64,000 nucleotides of DNA from Isoetes taiwanensis. Its lineage: Eukaryota; Streptophyta; Lycopodiopsida; Isoetales; Isoetaceae. The stretch covers positions 8,438,779-8,502,778 of the forward strand of contig JAJEKV010000059.1 of NCBI GenBank assembly GCA_021234155.1, read 5' to 3'. The notes under the pieces were generated by a model that had not been told where the DNA came from, did no database searches, and worked only from the letters and a program-made list of their open reading frames with translations. Below are positions 46,620 through 57,204 of this stretch, in pieces. Numbering within the stretch: the stretch's first letter is position 1; each line of letters begins with the position of its first letter. Made by a program: the position numbers and the translations under genes.

Positions 46620-47915
46620 AGTGTGTTACTACTCCTCTCAGCTCTACTCCAAGAGATGCTTCGACAACCAAGGTCGCCAAAGAAGGAGGTCAACCTTCAA
46701 CAAGCGAGGGAGAGTTGGCCAAGGAGCACCCCAAAGAACAACAACGCACCAAGAAGGGGGTGAGACAGAGGTGGAGGAGGATGCACACCCGGATGCGGAA
46801 CAGAGGTCCTAGGCAATGAGCAAAATGGACGCCATGCAAAAAATCCTTTGAAGAAGTGGAGGAGGAGGAAAGGAAGAAGAAAGAGGAACAAGATCGGGTG
46901 GCCGAGGAACGCGGAAGAGCAGAGGGTAAAATGACCCCCGAGCCAACCATCGAGGAGCAAGTCGGGCTTGGGTTCGAGAAGGAGGCCGAGGAGCGAAGAA
47001 GAACAGGAGAGCCGACCGGCCCCAAATTGAACAAGAGGAATTAGCGCGGGATAAAGAAGCATGAAGCCAAAGAGCTCGGCCGAGAAAAGAAGAGAAAGAG
47101 GGAAGAGGAGGAGCCGAACGCAAACCGGTGAAGTCAAGAAGAAGAAGGCTAAGGTCGATGGTGGGCAAAAGAAAACTCGCAGGTGTTAAGCTGTAAAGAC
47201 CCCAACCCCAAGATCGCCATCACCGAACGACACCACCAGCCCCCGCCTCCTCCGACGATTCTGACGAAGACTACGTCCCCAACACTGAGGGTGCAAGCTC
47301 TTCAAAACCTCCAGCTGAGGAGCAGGTAGTACCCGACCCGGAGCAGCCCGACCAGGCACAGAAGCCCCTACCATACCCGATGTGGGATAGGAACAAAGCA
47401 CCGCGCCCGCCGAGGCGCGACGCCATAGACCCCGGGCCAAGGTCTATCAGAAGAAGTTAAGGGAGCACAACGCCTTCATGGTGAAGTGGGAGGCGTACAA
47501 CGCATATTATCAGGAGCACAGAGTGAGAACTATCAAGGCGCGCATTAACTGACGGTAAAAGCCAAACTCCGGCCGCCACCACGTAAGCCCAAGCCTCCTA
47601 GACCACCGTGGAAGAAGAGGACCGGGCAGAAGAAGATCGAGAGGAGAGCCCTCAAGGAGATAAGGCATTTTCAGCGTAGCTACGGGTTTTTGATCCCCCG
47701 TGCACCGTTCGCCCGCCTAGTCCGAGAGGTCATCCAAGAGTACAACACGGATATGAGGGTGACCGACGAGATGTTGCTGGCCCTGCAGGAGGCAGCAGAG
47801 CAAAAATTGGTGCAGCATTTTGAAGATTCGACCCGCATACAGCCATGCTAAGAGGGTCACACTCATGAGGCAAGACATGCATCTTGCTAGCCATATCAAG
47901 GGAGAGCGCCCTTAA
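46620..47915 (+). pseudogene. Divergent histone H3 (CENH3-like) with long charged N-terminal region, frameshifted
   Basis: The frame 47549-47851 encodes a histone H3 fold: ALKEIRHFQRSYGFLI (alpha-N), PFARLVREVIQEYNTDMR (alpha-1, loop 1), LLALQEAAEQKLVQHFEDS (alpha-2). A shift between 47842 and 47844 restores HAKRVTLMRQDMHLAS then HIKGERP and a TAA at 47913. H3 packs DNA in nucleosomes; CENH3 replaces it at centromeres. KEIRHFQ, LIP and RVTLMR-D resemble plant CENH3 rather than H3 (RVTIMPKD), whereas TDMR and the GERP end are H3-like. Upstream frames from about 46640 are Lys/Glu/Arg-rich (EEVEEEERKKKEEQDRVAE, REKKRKREEEEPNA) and include SSDDSDEDYVP. They change frame at least five times, and a TAA at 47546 precedes the fold. 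No introns are seen in the fold. It may be a retrocopy, a pseudogene or an error-laden gene. Confidence 0.75.
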
Positions 47916-48061
47916 AATTTTGTAAATAATAGAAAATTTTTGTTAATATAAAAACTTTTTGACAAAGTAACATGTCAAATCTTGTTCAATTGAGTTGAGT
48001 TAGTAAGTTTTAGCTTTTGTTTTAGTTAAAATGGACACTTTGAGCAAATTTAAGAGGATGT

Positions 48062-48126
48062 CTCTCACATCGCGCTAGGATAGAAAATGAACTTTTCATT
48101 TTCGGGCTGGGCGCAATGTGTGAGAC
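48062..48126. repeat. Palindrome R3 of a four-copy set
   Basis: CTCTCACATCGCGC ... AAATGAACTTTTCATTTTCGG ... GCGCAATGTGTGAGAC. Its right end matches R2. Confidence 0.75.
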
Positions 48127-48262
48127 TATGCCCCAAAAATGCCCAAAACTGCTCCAAATTGACCAAATAAGGAGTCAATTCTGCCTAACTCGACGAGTCC
48201 AATGTAGAATTAGACCCTTACATCACCCAAATTGGTCAAGTCTAACCCAATTTAGAGTCAAT

Positions 48263-48328
48263 GTCTCACACGCCGCACTGTGACGTAAAATGAAAAGTTC
48301 ATTATTGGTCTCAAGAACGCGGTGAGAC
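48263..48328. repeat. Palindrome R4 of a four-copy set
   Basis: GTCTCACACGCCGC ... AATGAAAAGTTCATTATTGG ... AACGCGGTGAGAC. Its ends match R1. Spacing R3-R4 (about 200 bp) equals R1-R2. Confidence 0.75.
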
Positions 48329-48522
48329 CTCTCTCAAGATTTTCTCCACCATGCCATATCCAAATGACCTCCAGCTTGTTGCAATAGGTTCATTAGCTGA
48401 TCTTAGCATGCTCAAACCCTAAAAATAGCCTTCAAATCCTCATTTAGACTTCCTAATAGGTCAGAATTGCCCAACCTCAGTAAATTTCTAGGTCGCCCAA
48501 AAATTAGGGTTTTTCCCTTCTC

Positions 48523-48531
48523 TATAAATAG
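48523..48531 (+). promoter_or_regulatory. TATA box of the second unit
   Basis: TATAAATAG, followed 56 bases later by AGGCGATTTT (48579-48588), as in the first unit. Confidence 0.6.
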
Positions 48532-48667
48532 GTCCCCATTTCTTACTTAGCACTCTACAAGTTTGCTCTTGACATTTGAGGCGATTTTCCAGCTCCCCGA
48601 GGCACTTTTTGCATCCGCTTGATAGTCTCATCTTCCCTAGATCCATAGCAACTCACCGACTTCAGCG

Positions 48668-50210
48668 ATGGTACAAAATACAAGGTCTATGCCGCTAAGG
48701 TCGATGTCAACGACATCTTCCGAAGTCTTTAGGAAAGAGATAGATGTCCAAGCAACTCGTCGATGCACCCCAAAGATATAGGTAAGTCTTAGCCGAAGTT
48801 CCAAGCTAGGCTAGGACCCTCCCTAGTGTAGCTACCCCTTTGCATAGGCTACTTTGTTCCCACCATCCCTTCAAGCAGCCTTTTGGGCGATATGTCCCTA
48901 ACATTGCCAAGTACTTGACAAACAAGGCAATGAGGGTTGTTAGATTACATGGTCCCGACAGCTTGATTGTGACCTCAAGCACTTTTCCTACACCGCCGCC
49001 TTGGCCATATTCCTCTCCCACCGTGCTGAAAACCCAATGGGGGCAACCTCTATTCCTCCCATGGAGGTGGACCCCATCAGCAGAACAGATGCTTTTGCAG
49101 TACCAACAAGAGCAAGAAGGAAGAGCAGAAGAAGAGGAATCGGAAGAGGAAGAATACACCTGAGCTCGACCCGCAGGAGGAACGACGCGCGTAAGAGGAG
49201 CTAACCAACTTCGAAATGGGCCGGGTAACCCCTCGAGTCGTCGCCCCCACTAGGGCTAGGTATCACAAGCCTAGCCCCCATCATTATTGACAGTGAGGAG
49301 TTCCTACTCCTCAGTGATATCCAGAATCTCCCTGAATGCAGGGAGAGGGAGTTCCGGCTTGACGAGTTGCTGCACCAACTACAAAGAACAACTGCATTTT
49401 AGACGACTTCATCGTCCGGGAGTCCCGTGACTTCCCGCCAAGTGAGAGAAGCCGACACCTATACTGTGGGAATCAACTTCCGACATCCGTGCCTACAAAG
49501 AACATCAGTAAATAATGGAAGCTCGAGAGCCGCCATCCGAGGAAGAGTTCCGTGCCATCCAGAACGGATGGGGGATCCGTGGCAAGACCACGAAAGCATT
49601 TTGATGTCGAAGCTCGCCGACACCACCTCGCAAGAGGAGCAGGGATCGACATCAGCGAAGTCGACTTGACAATCGAGACTACCAAGAAATGATCGAGGTA
49701 GAGGTCGCATTTAATACGCCAAGGCATAGAGCCGAGGCCAAGCAGAGGAGAATCATCACCACACACAATGACAGTCACCGAGGTACTACCTTCCCTTGTC
49801 GCTAGATGGGGAGAATAGCGTGATACACCGCAAATTCAGTCCCCCGAGGCGGGCGGAGGAGTGTTCATGCTCATTGCATTCTCTCGCTTTGGCAGCATGC
49901 TCTAATAGCCGCAAACGCCGACTATGCTATCCTAGTCAAGAGGGCGATGGCACTTGACCTTTTCGACTTTCGCCGCGGCCCACCGACCAGTGGAAGATTA
50001 GCAAGAATCAGCGCCTACACCTCCCAATCGCGCAGGGTAGAGGAATTGGTGACAAATTTTGTATGGTCGCCGACCAATGTCCTTAGGAACTTGGGACGCC
50101 GGCAGGGAACGCCCAAGTTAAGAAGTTCCTCGAGGACAACCCATCCTACCGCATTTCAAGAATAGTTAGACTCTTGATCCCTGAGGTTTTGTATTACGAT
50201 ATTATCTATA
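48668..50210 (+). pseudogene. Second unit downstream of the palindromes, unassigned charged protein
   Basis: An ATG at 48668 opens 37 codons (MVQNTRSMPLRSMSTTSSEV...) that end at a TAG overlapping a strong splice donor, AG|GTAAGT at 48782. Beyond it, open segments in different frames are highly charged (STNKSKKEEQKKRNRKRKN, EEEESEEEEY) and then ordinary (IIIDSEEFLLLSDIQNLP; ALIAANADYAILVKRAMALD; SRIVRLLIPEVLYYDI). They could be exons or frameshift-broken pieces of one protein. The style resembles the first unit, and the promoters are paralogous, but no histone fold could be shown. Confidence 0.35.
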
Positions 50211-53200
50211 TATAATAATAAAGGCGCTTTTATGATAGTCCGCGGCGCAATCTTAACCCTTAAAAGTTTTTACTTTAATTTCATCCCTTCGATTTACTTG
50301 CTTTTGTTTCACGACGCCATCGTGGACTAGGATTCGTGATTCATTAGAGAAGACTCAAAACGAAGATAGTTACTTGGCTTCATCGCTGGTATTCCTCCTC
50401 CATCCCTTTCCTACGATTCTTTCTATGTCAATGTCAAACAAAACCCTAACAAACTCCGATCTATTTTTTTTTTTTTTTTTTCAGTGCTTCATGATCTAAC
50501 ATTGAAGCTATTTTTTTCACAGAGGATCTGAGCCGAGAGTTGCTTAACCAAGATGCATTGTTGTTTCCAAGAGCATGGTGTCCGTGCTGGGTCTTTGATT
50601 ATGGTTAAGACTTTCTACCCTTTTGTCGCTAACATCTTGTAGAGAATAGTGGGAGGGAAAAACCAGCATTGTCCTTCTGCAGCCACCACGGGTATTTTTT
50701 TTTAGTCATCTTTGACAAAATGGCTTCAAACCTAGGCTAGAATGTAATGATGCAGTAAACCTGATAATGGCTGCAGAAATGTGTATGTGGTTGGCGGGAT
50801 AGATTCAAACATCTCTGTTCACTTAAACGCTCTGTTTAATGCTGGATATCATGTTTGCAGCAATATCATGTCGGATCGGATTTCCAATGTTCCTACATTT
50901 GTGATCTTGAAGAATGCTGATCTTGCCCCCTTCTCACAATCTCGACCATGTAAATGCTCTGAAAATTTTTGAGCTGCCCCTAAAGGCATACCTTCTCTCT
51001 GGTAGGGAGGGGAATATTTGTTTTTGAGTGGAGGCATATTATTGTCCTTGTCAATATGTGTTGTCATAGTTCTGAAGCGTGGAGTTGCCATCACCAATTG
51101 TCTTTAAACACCAGGTATTTCTTCTTTGCTTCTTTCTTGCTACATCTACAAAGTGTTGAAGCATGCAAAGCAAAGTGGTAAGGACAAAAACAAAAGGATA
51201 AACATCAAGTGCAAAAGGATAAACATCAAGTGACAAGTCCAATGGGCGTAACCCCAAGCCCCGCCAAGCCCATACCAGAAATGAATGAATTTTGACCAGC
51301 CGATGTTAAGCACAATGAACCTCTTACAAGGCTACTTCTATGAGACTTGATACTAGAACCGCATCCACATTGCAAAATGGATGCCGCAAATGACAGTGGA
51401 TTTTAGGTGATCATCTCTGTAGTTTTAAGATCATTTTATCGCAGGTGTATTTTAGATAAAGCCGCAAACCCCGACAGGGATGATTTGTTTGATAATAAAA
51501 TAAAACGCTTCTTTAATCCCCGGTGTCTCGCCTCTCACAAGTAGAATACCAAGCTCATACCAAGAATTATGACCATCCGGGCCGTTATTTTCATGCTTGC
51601 CCCGATTTGATCTACGACTTTGTGGGTTCCCTATTGGGCTATCAATGGGCAAGATTCGTGTTTTGAAGATGTTTATTAAAGGCAAGCGCGCGCATTTAAA
51701 AAGGTTGCAAACGGACGGCGACCGACCGGCAAAGAAGACATAAAGGAGGGTTCGATCATTGTAGCCGCTTGATTATAAGATCAAGGTCGATCATGCAATT
51801 CGATAGCCGTATTGTCTAATGCAGCTTGGTGATAGCAAAGTGGTGGCTATGGCAAGAGTGATGATAAATCTTTGGGCATTGCTTCAAATGGGGAATTGAT
51901 CAATTGGCGAGATAACAATGAAAACGTATATGGAATGGGATGCGCTTTGAGGATTCTCAAAGAAACTGTGCCCTTCCTTGCGTGTCATTTATGCCCTGTA
52001 TTTCCTTGTAAATTGAATAAATTGAATCGATTACATTGTATTAGCCTAAAAACTTTTGATAATAGTTTATATTTAGACCTAACATGCAAAGCATGCATAA
52101 TATAACGGGTTAACATCGTGATTTTCTACCGCAGACAAGTCAAGTGCCACAACAAAGAAGTTGAAGATACTATGCCACAAGAGATGACCATGGGTGGTAA
52201 GTTAGGAGTTGGAGGATCATGCTCCCCATACCATTCAAGAGGAGCTAGACGAGTCAAGTTATGAGTACAATGTATCCGAGGGCGTAATGTGCCACAAGAT
52301 GTAGTCAAACATGAGATTTGGCAGTGTCACATATATGAGTATAACTTTTACACCCACAAGCTACGTAAGACTTCCTCCTTCCCTTCCATTATCTCTCGAT
52401 GGTTTGAACCATATATCTACTTAATTATGGGTGAATCTTGCATTATCACTTTAGAGCTCCCAAGAATTTGGCCAAAGGTTCCCCTTATGAGATCCGTAGT
52501 GTGCCATATCCTATTCAAAAACTAGGAGAAGAGTAAGAGTCTAGGCATCCGTGATTCTTTGTTCCTTCCCATTTTGATCTAAGTAAATCAAAAGCCCAAA
52601 GTTTGTTTTTGTATCTATCATAGGGTTGAGGAGACATTGTACTTTATCAGATCACTAAAAAGAATGCATGCAATCATTGCAAAGATATCATATTTGAACC
52701 AAGATAATGCCTTTCAAGCTTTGCTAAAGCAAATCAGTCCGACTTGTAGCACAACCTCTAAATTGTGCATTGTCCACCTTTTGCTCCACTAATTATCGTG
52801 AACAATTTATCGTATGGCCATGATGTGATGCATGCAAGAAGTTCAGCTTTTAACAAATTAAAAGATAGGGACTAGCAAAGATTCCATATATAAATTTGTC
52901 GCCAATGATTCTTTTGCTCATGAGAAGATCTCTCGTGGTGTTCTTGATTCTAAAGGAGATGCATTATTGGATGCATAATTAGTTGGTTAAAGTTCACATC
53001 TCAAGGCATGTGCCACATTGTTAAACAATGTTTCATAGCCAAGCCAAGCTATATCACATCCGATACACCGTGATGGGATAAAGACAACGTTGTTTGCCCG
53101 AGGCATATTTCTTCCAACTTGATAGTTCCTTCAATGGTATTGCTTCCTTGTTTGGTGGATTATAATGATATTTTAACGACAAATACACATAAAAAACATG

Positions 53201-55675
53201 CTGCAAAACTAGCCAAAAGTTTAGCTGGGAGATTTTTAAATAGCATACTACATTGTTTCAGTTCTGCATGCTTAAACATTCTCATGCTTGTTCCCTGCTT
53301 TTGCATGTTATGAAGAATATAGCTTCCAGTGCCGCCGCATAGGTTGTGCATTCCTTACCTTGCCAGTGTTATATATTCATTTATGCAAAAACAAACTAAT
53401 TTAAGGTCGGATACACATCATGATGCATTTTTCACCATCATACCATGCTTCCTGATGTCTATGTTAATTGCAATGGTATAAGTAGCGTGAATATGAATTT
53501 GTTCATTGCCCCTTCCTTTTTGCAGCTTTTGAGCAAGCATTAGAGAAGAACATATTCCGCTTGAATGGGCATCATCTTTTGCTCACAAGATACATGTATC
53601 CTTCACTTTTATTCTTGGTACCTATGTTTCTTCGTGATCAGCAGAAAAAAATGCTATTCGTGACGTTGATTGATTGGGATCAAGAAGATCCACTTGTGAT
53701 GATTGCCCTAAGGCTCGATCCTTAAGAACATAAACCCATTGTGGGTAATTCAATTTAGCATATTTAGCATATCAATTTTAATCAAACAAACAACGACTTC
53801 ATGTTTCTAGATTTTGTACTTTCATATTGCAAAATGTCATAAGGTGCGATTCCAATTATTTATTATTTACGTGTCTAATAAAGAAAAATGCCATCCAAAT
53901 ATACATTTTGTAATTCGATACCATCCTAATCTTATCGCATGGAATGAACATGAGATTTGCGTATCACTTTCATGCCATATATTGATGAAAAGAGTGCGTG
54001 GAAATCTTACATGCTTTTAAGTGAAATGTGACGCATCATTAGAGTTCTCCTTAAGTATGGAGCATTATACTTGTTTGCAAGTATAAAATGCAAATTTTCG
54101 TAATTATGTTTAACCCAATGTCAGCCGTAACTACCTTCATATGCACAACATCTTCCATGGTTCTTTTATCAAGTATTGTTATTGCAATAACGAAATTATA
54201 TTGTAAAGTTGGATGACCGTGGTGCATGTGTATTGAGTTCTCAATATTACCTTGATCACACCACATATGAAAGTGTTTCAAGACTGACTGCAGCACTGGT
54301 ACTCATGCAGGTCTCTTAACAATGAGATTGTCCACAAATTCCTCAATCTTTTAGTCTTGTTGCAACTTGGAGATTGAGGTTACTTCTTTTGTTGGTTGTA
54401 AAGTCCATCAAAAATTTTAGATAGATAGATAGATATTATTTTAAATCATGACAAAATCTTTACTAGGCTTCTGCAGTTTATTAATTTGTTTCATTAGTAC
54501 GTGATCACAAATGCTTCATAAATTTAATGATAATCACTTGTTCTTGATAATTTTTGTCGCTTAAATAAGTAGGTAAAATTAAATGTTGCATTTGCATTTT
54601 CCATTTCTCTAGATCAAGGGAAAATACCATAATGTAGACATACATATAATATAGACAGAGAATTGATGTTTGGCATCACTCATTTTTCCAAACGTATACA
54701 CAATATTCATGAACCAAACAATAATAAGATGGTATTACAAGAAGGATATCTTATATTATGACAACAAAGTTGATTATCTCATGTCGTAATTTTGGAATTT
54801 TTTAAGTTGATTAAATGCTTGATAACGCTTGTGCTAGAGGCACAACTTACAACTTGTCAACATGTATTTCTAACACAATTTATAGATTCTTACACAATGG
54901 CCAGCAAAGATAAATAAAGGTAGAATTTAGATCTCCAAGGTTTCATTATAAATTTTTCCAAGGTTTCAACGCCAATATTAATGTTTGTTCAAATAGCTAG
55001 CCGATGCTAAAGATTCCATATAAGCAACTTCATTATTCAGCTTAATGAAGTGCTTAAAAAATTCTCTTCATCCATCACCGTGGTTTTTTGTTCCCAAATA
55101 TGCAATGTTTTGGCGCTTAAACCCGGCTATGGATCCTCGCTATCGCGGATTCCATTGGCGTGATACCTGCGCAGACGATCTCACAACTCACATGCACAAT
55201 AAATGCAAACAAAATGATTGTGTCTCCCCCTTTGAAGGATTTTTTGTGCTAGATGGTTTTTCCTTCCTCGATGCTCCATTTCGAGCTAAATCGAAATAGG
55301 ATGTCTCATAAGAATAGATAGGAGCCAAGAAAAAACTTCTTCTAGATTGAATCAAGTTCAAACATTGGTGAAAACCATGCATTAAGCACGAAGTTGTGCG
55401 CTTTTACCACGCTAAATAAGTCCTATCATCCATCTACCGTAATCCTAAGGGCTAGACAAGGTCTAAGGTTCACATAAACCGTGACTTAATTCACCATTTT
55501 ATTAGCTTTCAAACTTAATTATGGGAAGAGCCCAAAGAATGTGGCACTTTTTCTAGTATAATATAAATATAATTTCTTTTTGCACTTTAAATGTTTTGTT
55601 GATGTATCTTATTCCGCATTTATACCAACAACACATATACCGCAAGAGAACAAATGAAACTAACCCGCAAACCAT
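50211..55675. other. Long tract without a recognisable gene
   Basis: AT-rich with a T-run at 50464-50482, a two-copy 23-bp repeat near 51186-51231 (AAAGGATAAACATCAAGTG) and a short GATA repeat near 54419. Small frames (for example NVYVVGGIDSNISVHLN at about 50778) have no supported family. Confidence 0.4.
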
Positions 55676-57200
55676 GACCTACTTGTGTATGCAAATTAGA
55701 GGCCCCGGGGTCGTGGGAACGACAACGCCGGTGACCATAGGGGAAGAACGACTACCTGCACCACCGGCAAGGAGCCCGATGAAGCCGCTTGGGGACATGA
55801 CTCCAGGGAAGAAATTTCGCAGATGAGGACGGACCTCGAAAGCAATAAAGGCTCTATTAGCCAAGGAGGAGCTTGGCCCGGATGGCGCTGGTCCGCCATC
55901 AAGCCCGCCGTAAGAAGAAGAACGACAAGAGGAAGAGCAAGAGAAGGAGGTCCACCAAGACGCGAATCCTCCGACTCTAGCTCAAATTCGACCACTCCAA
56001 AGAAGAGGAAGAGCAAAAGTAACCGGCGGGACGACGCATTACTGGGAGACGGCACCCCGAACTACCGTAAGAAGGTAGACTCCGTGATTGGGAAACGCTT
56101 GGAAGGCCAGAAGCTCGAGCAATTCTCAAAGCGAACAGCGTCGCATGGAGGCAGAGGTTTGATCGATGAGATGAGCGAAGTACCTGAACGCTTCATGGTA
56201 TGAAGGACAAGGACAAAGGCGTGGTGGCAACAAATAACCCCGAAGGAGCAAAGACGCATTTGTCGGAAGGGTTATGCCAACGCCCACGCTTAAGCAGATG
56301 GTTGCGGTTTCAAAGTTTGCTAGAGCTTTCTGCCGCCATTACGCCCCAAGGGAACATAAGTCCAACATGATGCAAAGAGCTTTGGCAAAAGTTGCAAAAG
56401 CAAGGCAACAAATCAGTCCGTAAATATACGCAGGGAGTTTATGCGCTAAGGCTTATGTGCCAAAGTTGAGCCAAAAGCATGCAAAGAGAGAGCTATATTG
56501 AAGGATTGAATATGGATTGAATGAGGAGATACGCAGTTTGTAAGGACCACAAACCCTAAGACAAAGATCGGCAGCAGTCCAAGGCAATAAGCTTCTTGTA
56601 GCGAACCGGGCCCCCGCAACAAATGGGCGAGAGGCAAAGTGATACTGTGATAAAGGCAAGGCAACAGGAGTTATAGCCCCAGAGCAGCAAAGCCCAGGTC
56701 CAAATTTAAAGCCCCATATAGTGGCAACCATGGGAAGCAAAGTGAGAAGAAGCTGTGTCCTTCAAGGACAAGCAGAGGGGTCAAATTACTCCAAAGTAGT
56801 GCCCTCTGCAAGCCATGCCCAAGGAGAAGAGACAGAGTGCATAGAGAAGCGCTTTTGTTTCGTGTTTTCCAAACCGCCACTGACAACAACGAATCGCCTT
56901 TCTTTACGAGCTAGTCATTAGCTGAGTTGGGTGGATGGGACACTGCCCGACGACGACGGGCGAAATCACCCCTGACTATATTCGTGGTGAGTGGGCCATC
57001 ATTGATTGGTGGAAAGCGCAAGGTGACCTTCTTCTACAACGCCCGACGGGCAAGATTATTGAGATCATTGCAAAGAAGTTGTCCCCATCATGCGCTGTAT
57101 GTCTTCTGCTACCGCCAAGTGCATCAAGAGCGCAGCGTATCATACATCCCCAAGCTTGAGATCGAAGAGCCCCAAGCAGAGGAAGACAAGGTGTTGCTAC
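55676..57200 (+). pseudogene. Degraded frames, possible Gag-like protein
   Basis: Plus-strand pieces in shifting frames: a basic Ser-rich part (ESSDSSSNSTTPKKRKSKSN), then FARAFCRHYAPREHKSNMM and YALRLM ... RESYIEGLNMD ... RRYAVCKDHKP, which recall the end of a Gypsy Gag capsid domain (SYIEGL, then HKP), then DYIRGEWAIIDWWKAQGDLL, which I do not recognise. It abuts the duplicated block at about 57205. Gag identity is a guess from short matches. Confidence 0.35.
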
Positions 57201-57204
57201 AGTA

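Noticed and set aside
46690-47168. Long minus-strand frames rich in Ser, Phe, Leu and Pro opposite the histone-like unit.
   Set aside because: They are the antisense of the Lys/Glu/Arg-rich plus-strand frames; composition alone keeps them open.
49880-49990. ADYAILVKRAMALDLFDFRRG looked like the end of H3 (AIHAKR...) or H4.
   Set aside because: It needs gaps of 4-6 residues in a fold that tolerates none, and the upstream helix does not match.
50140-50200. VRLLIPEVL at the end of the second unit resembles the H2B motif VRLLLPGEL, suggesting a histone doublet.
   Set aside because: The rest of the frame does not align with H2B, the C-terminal helix is missing, and the match is too short to separate from chance.
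50775-50972. NVYVVGGIDSN resembles a Kelch repeat.
   Set aside because: Only one short match and no further blades.
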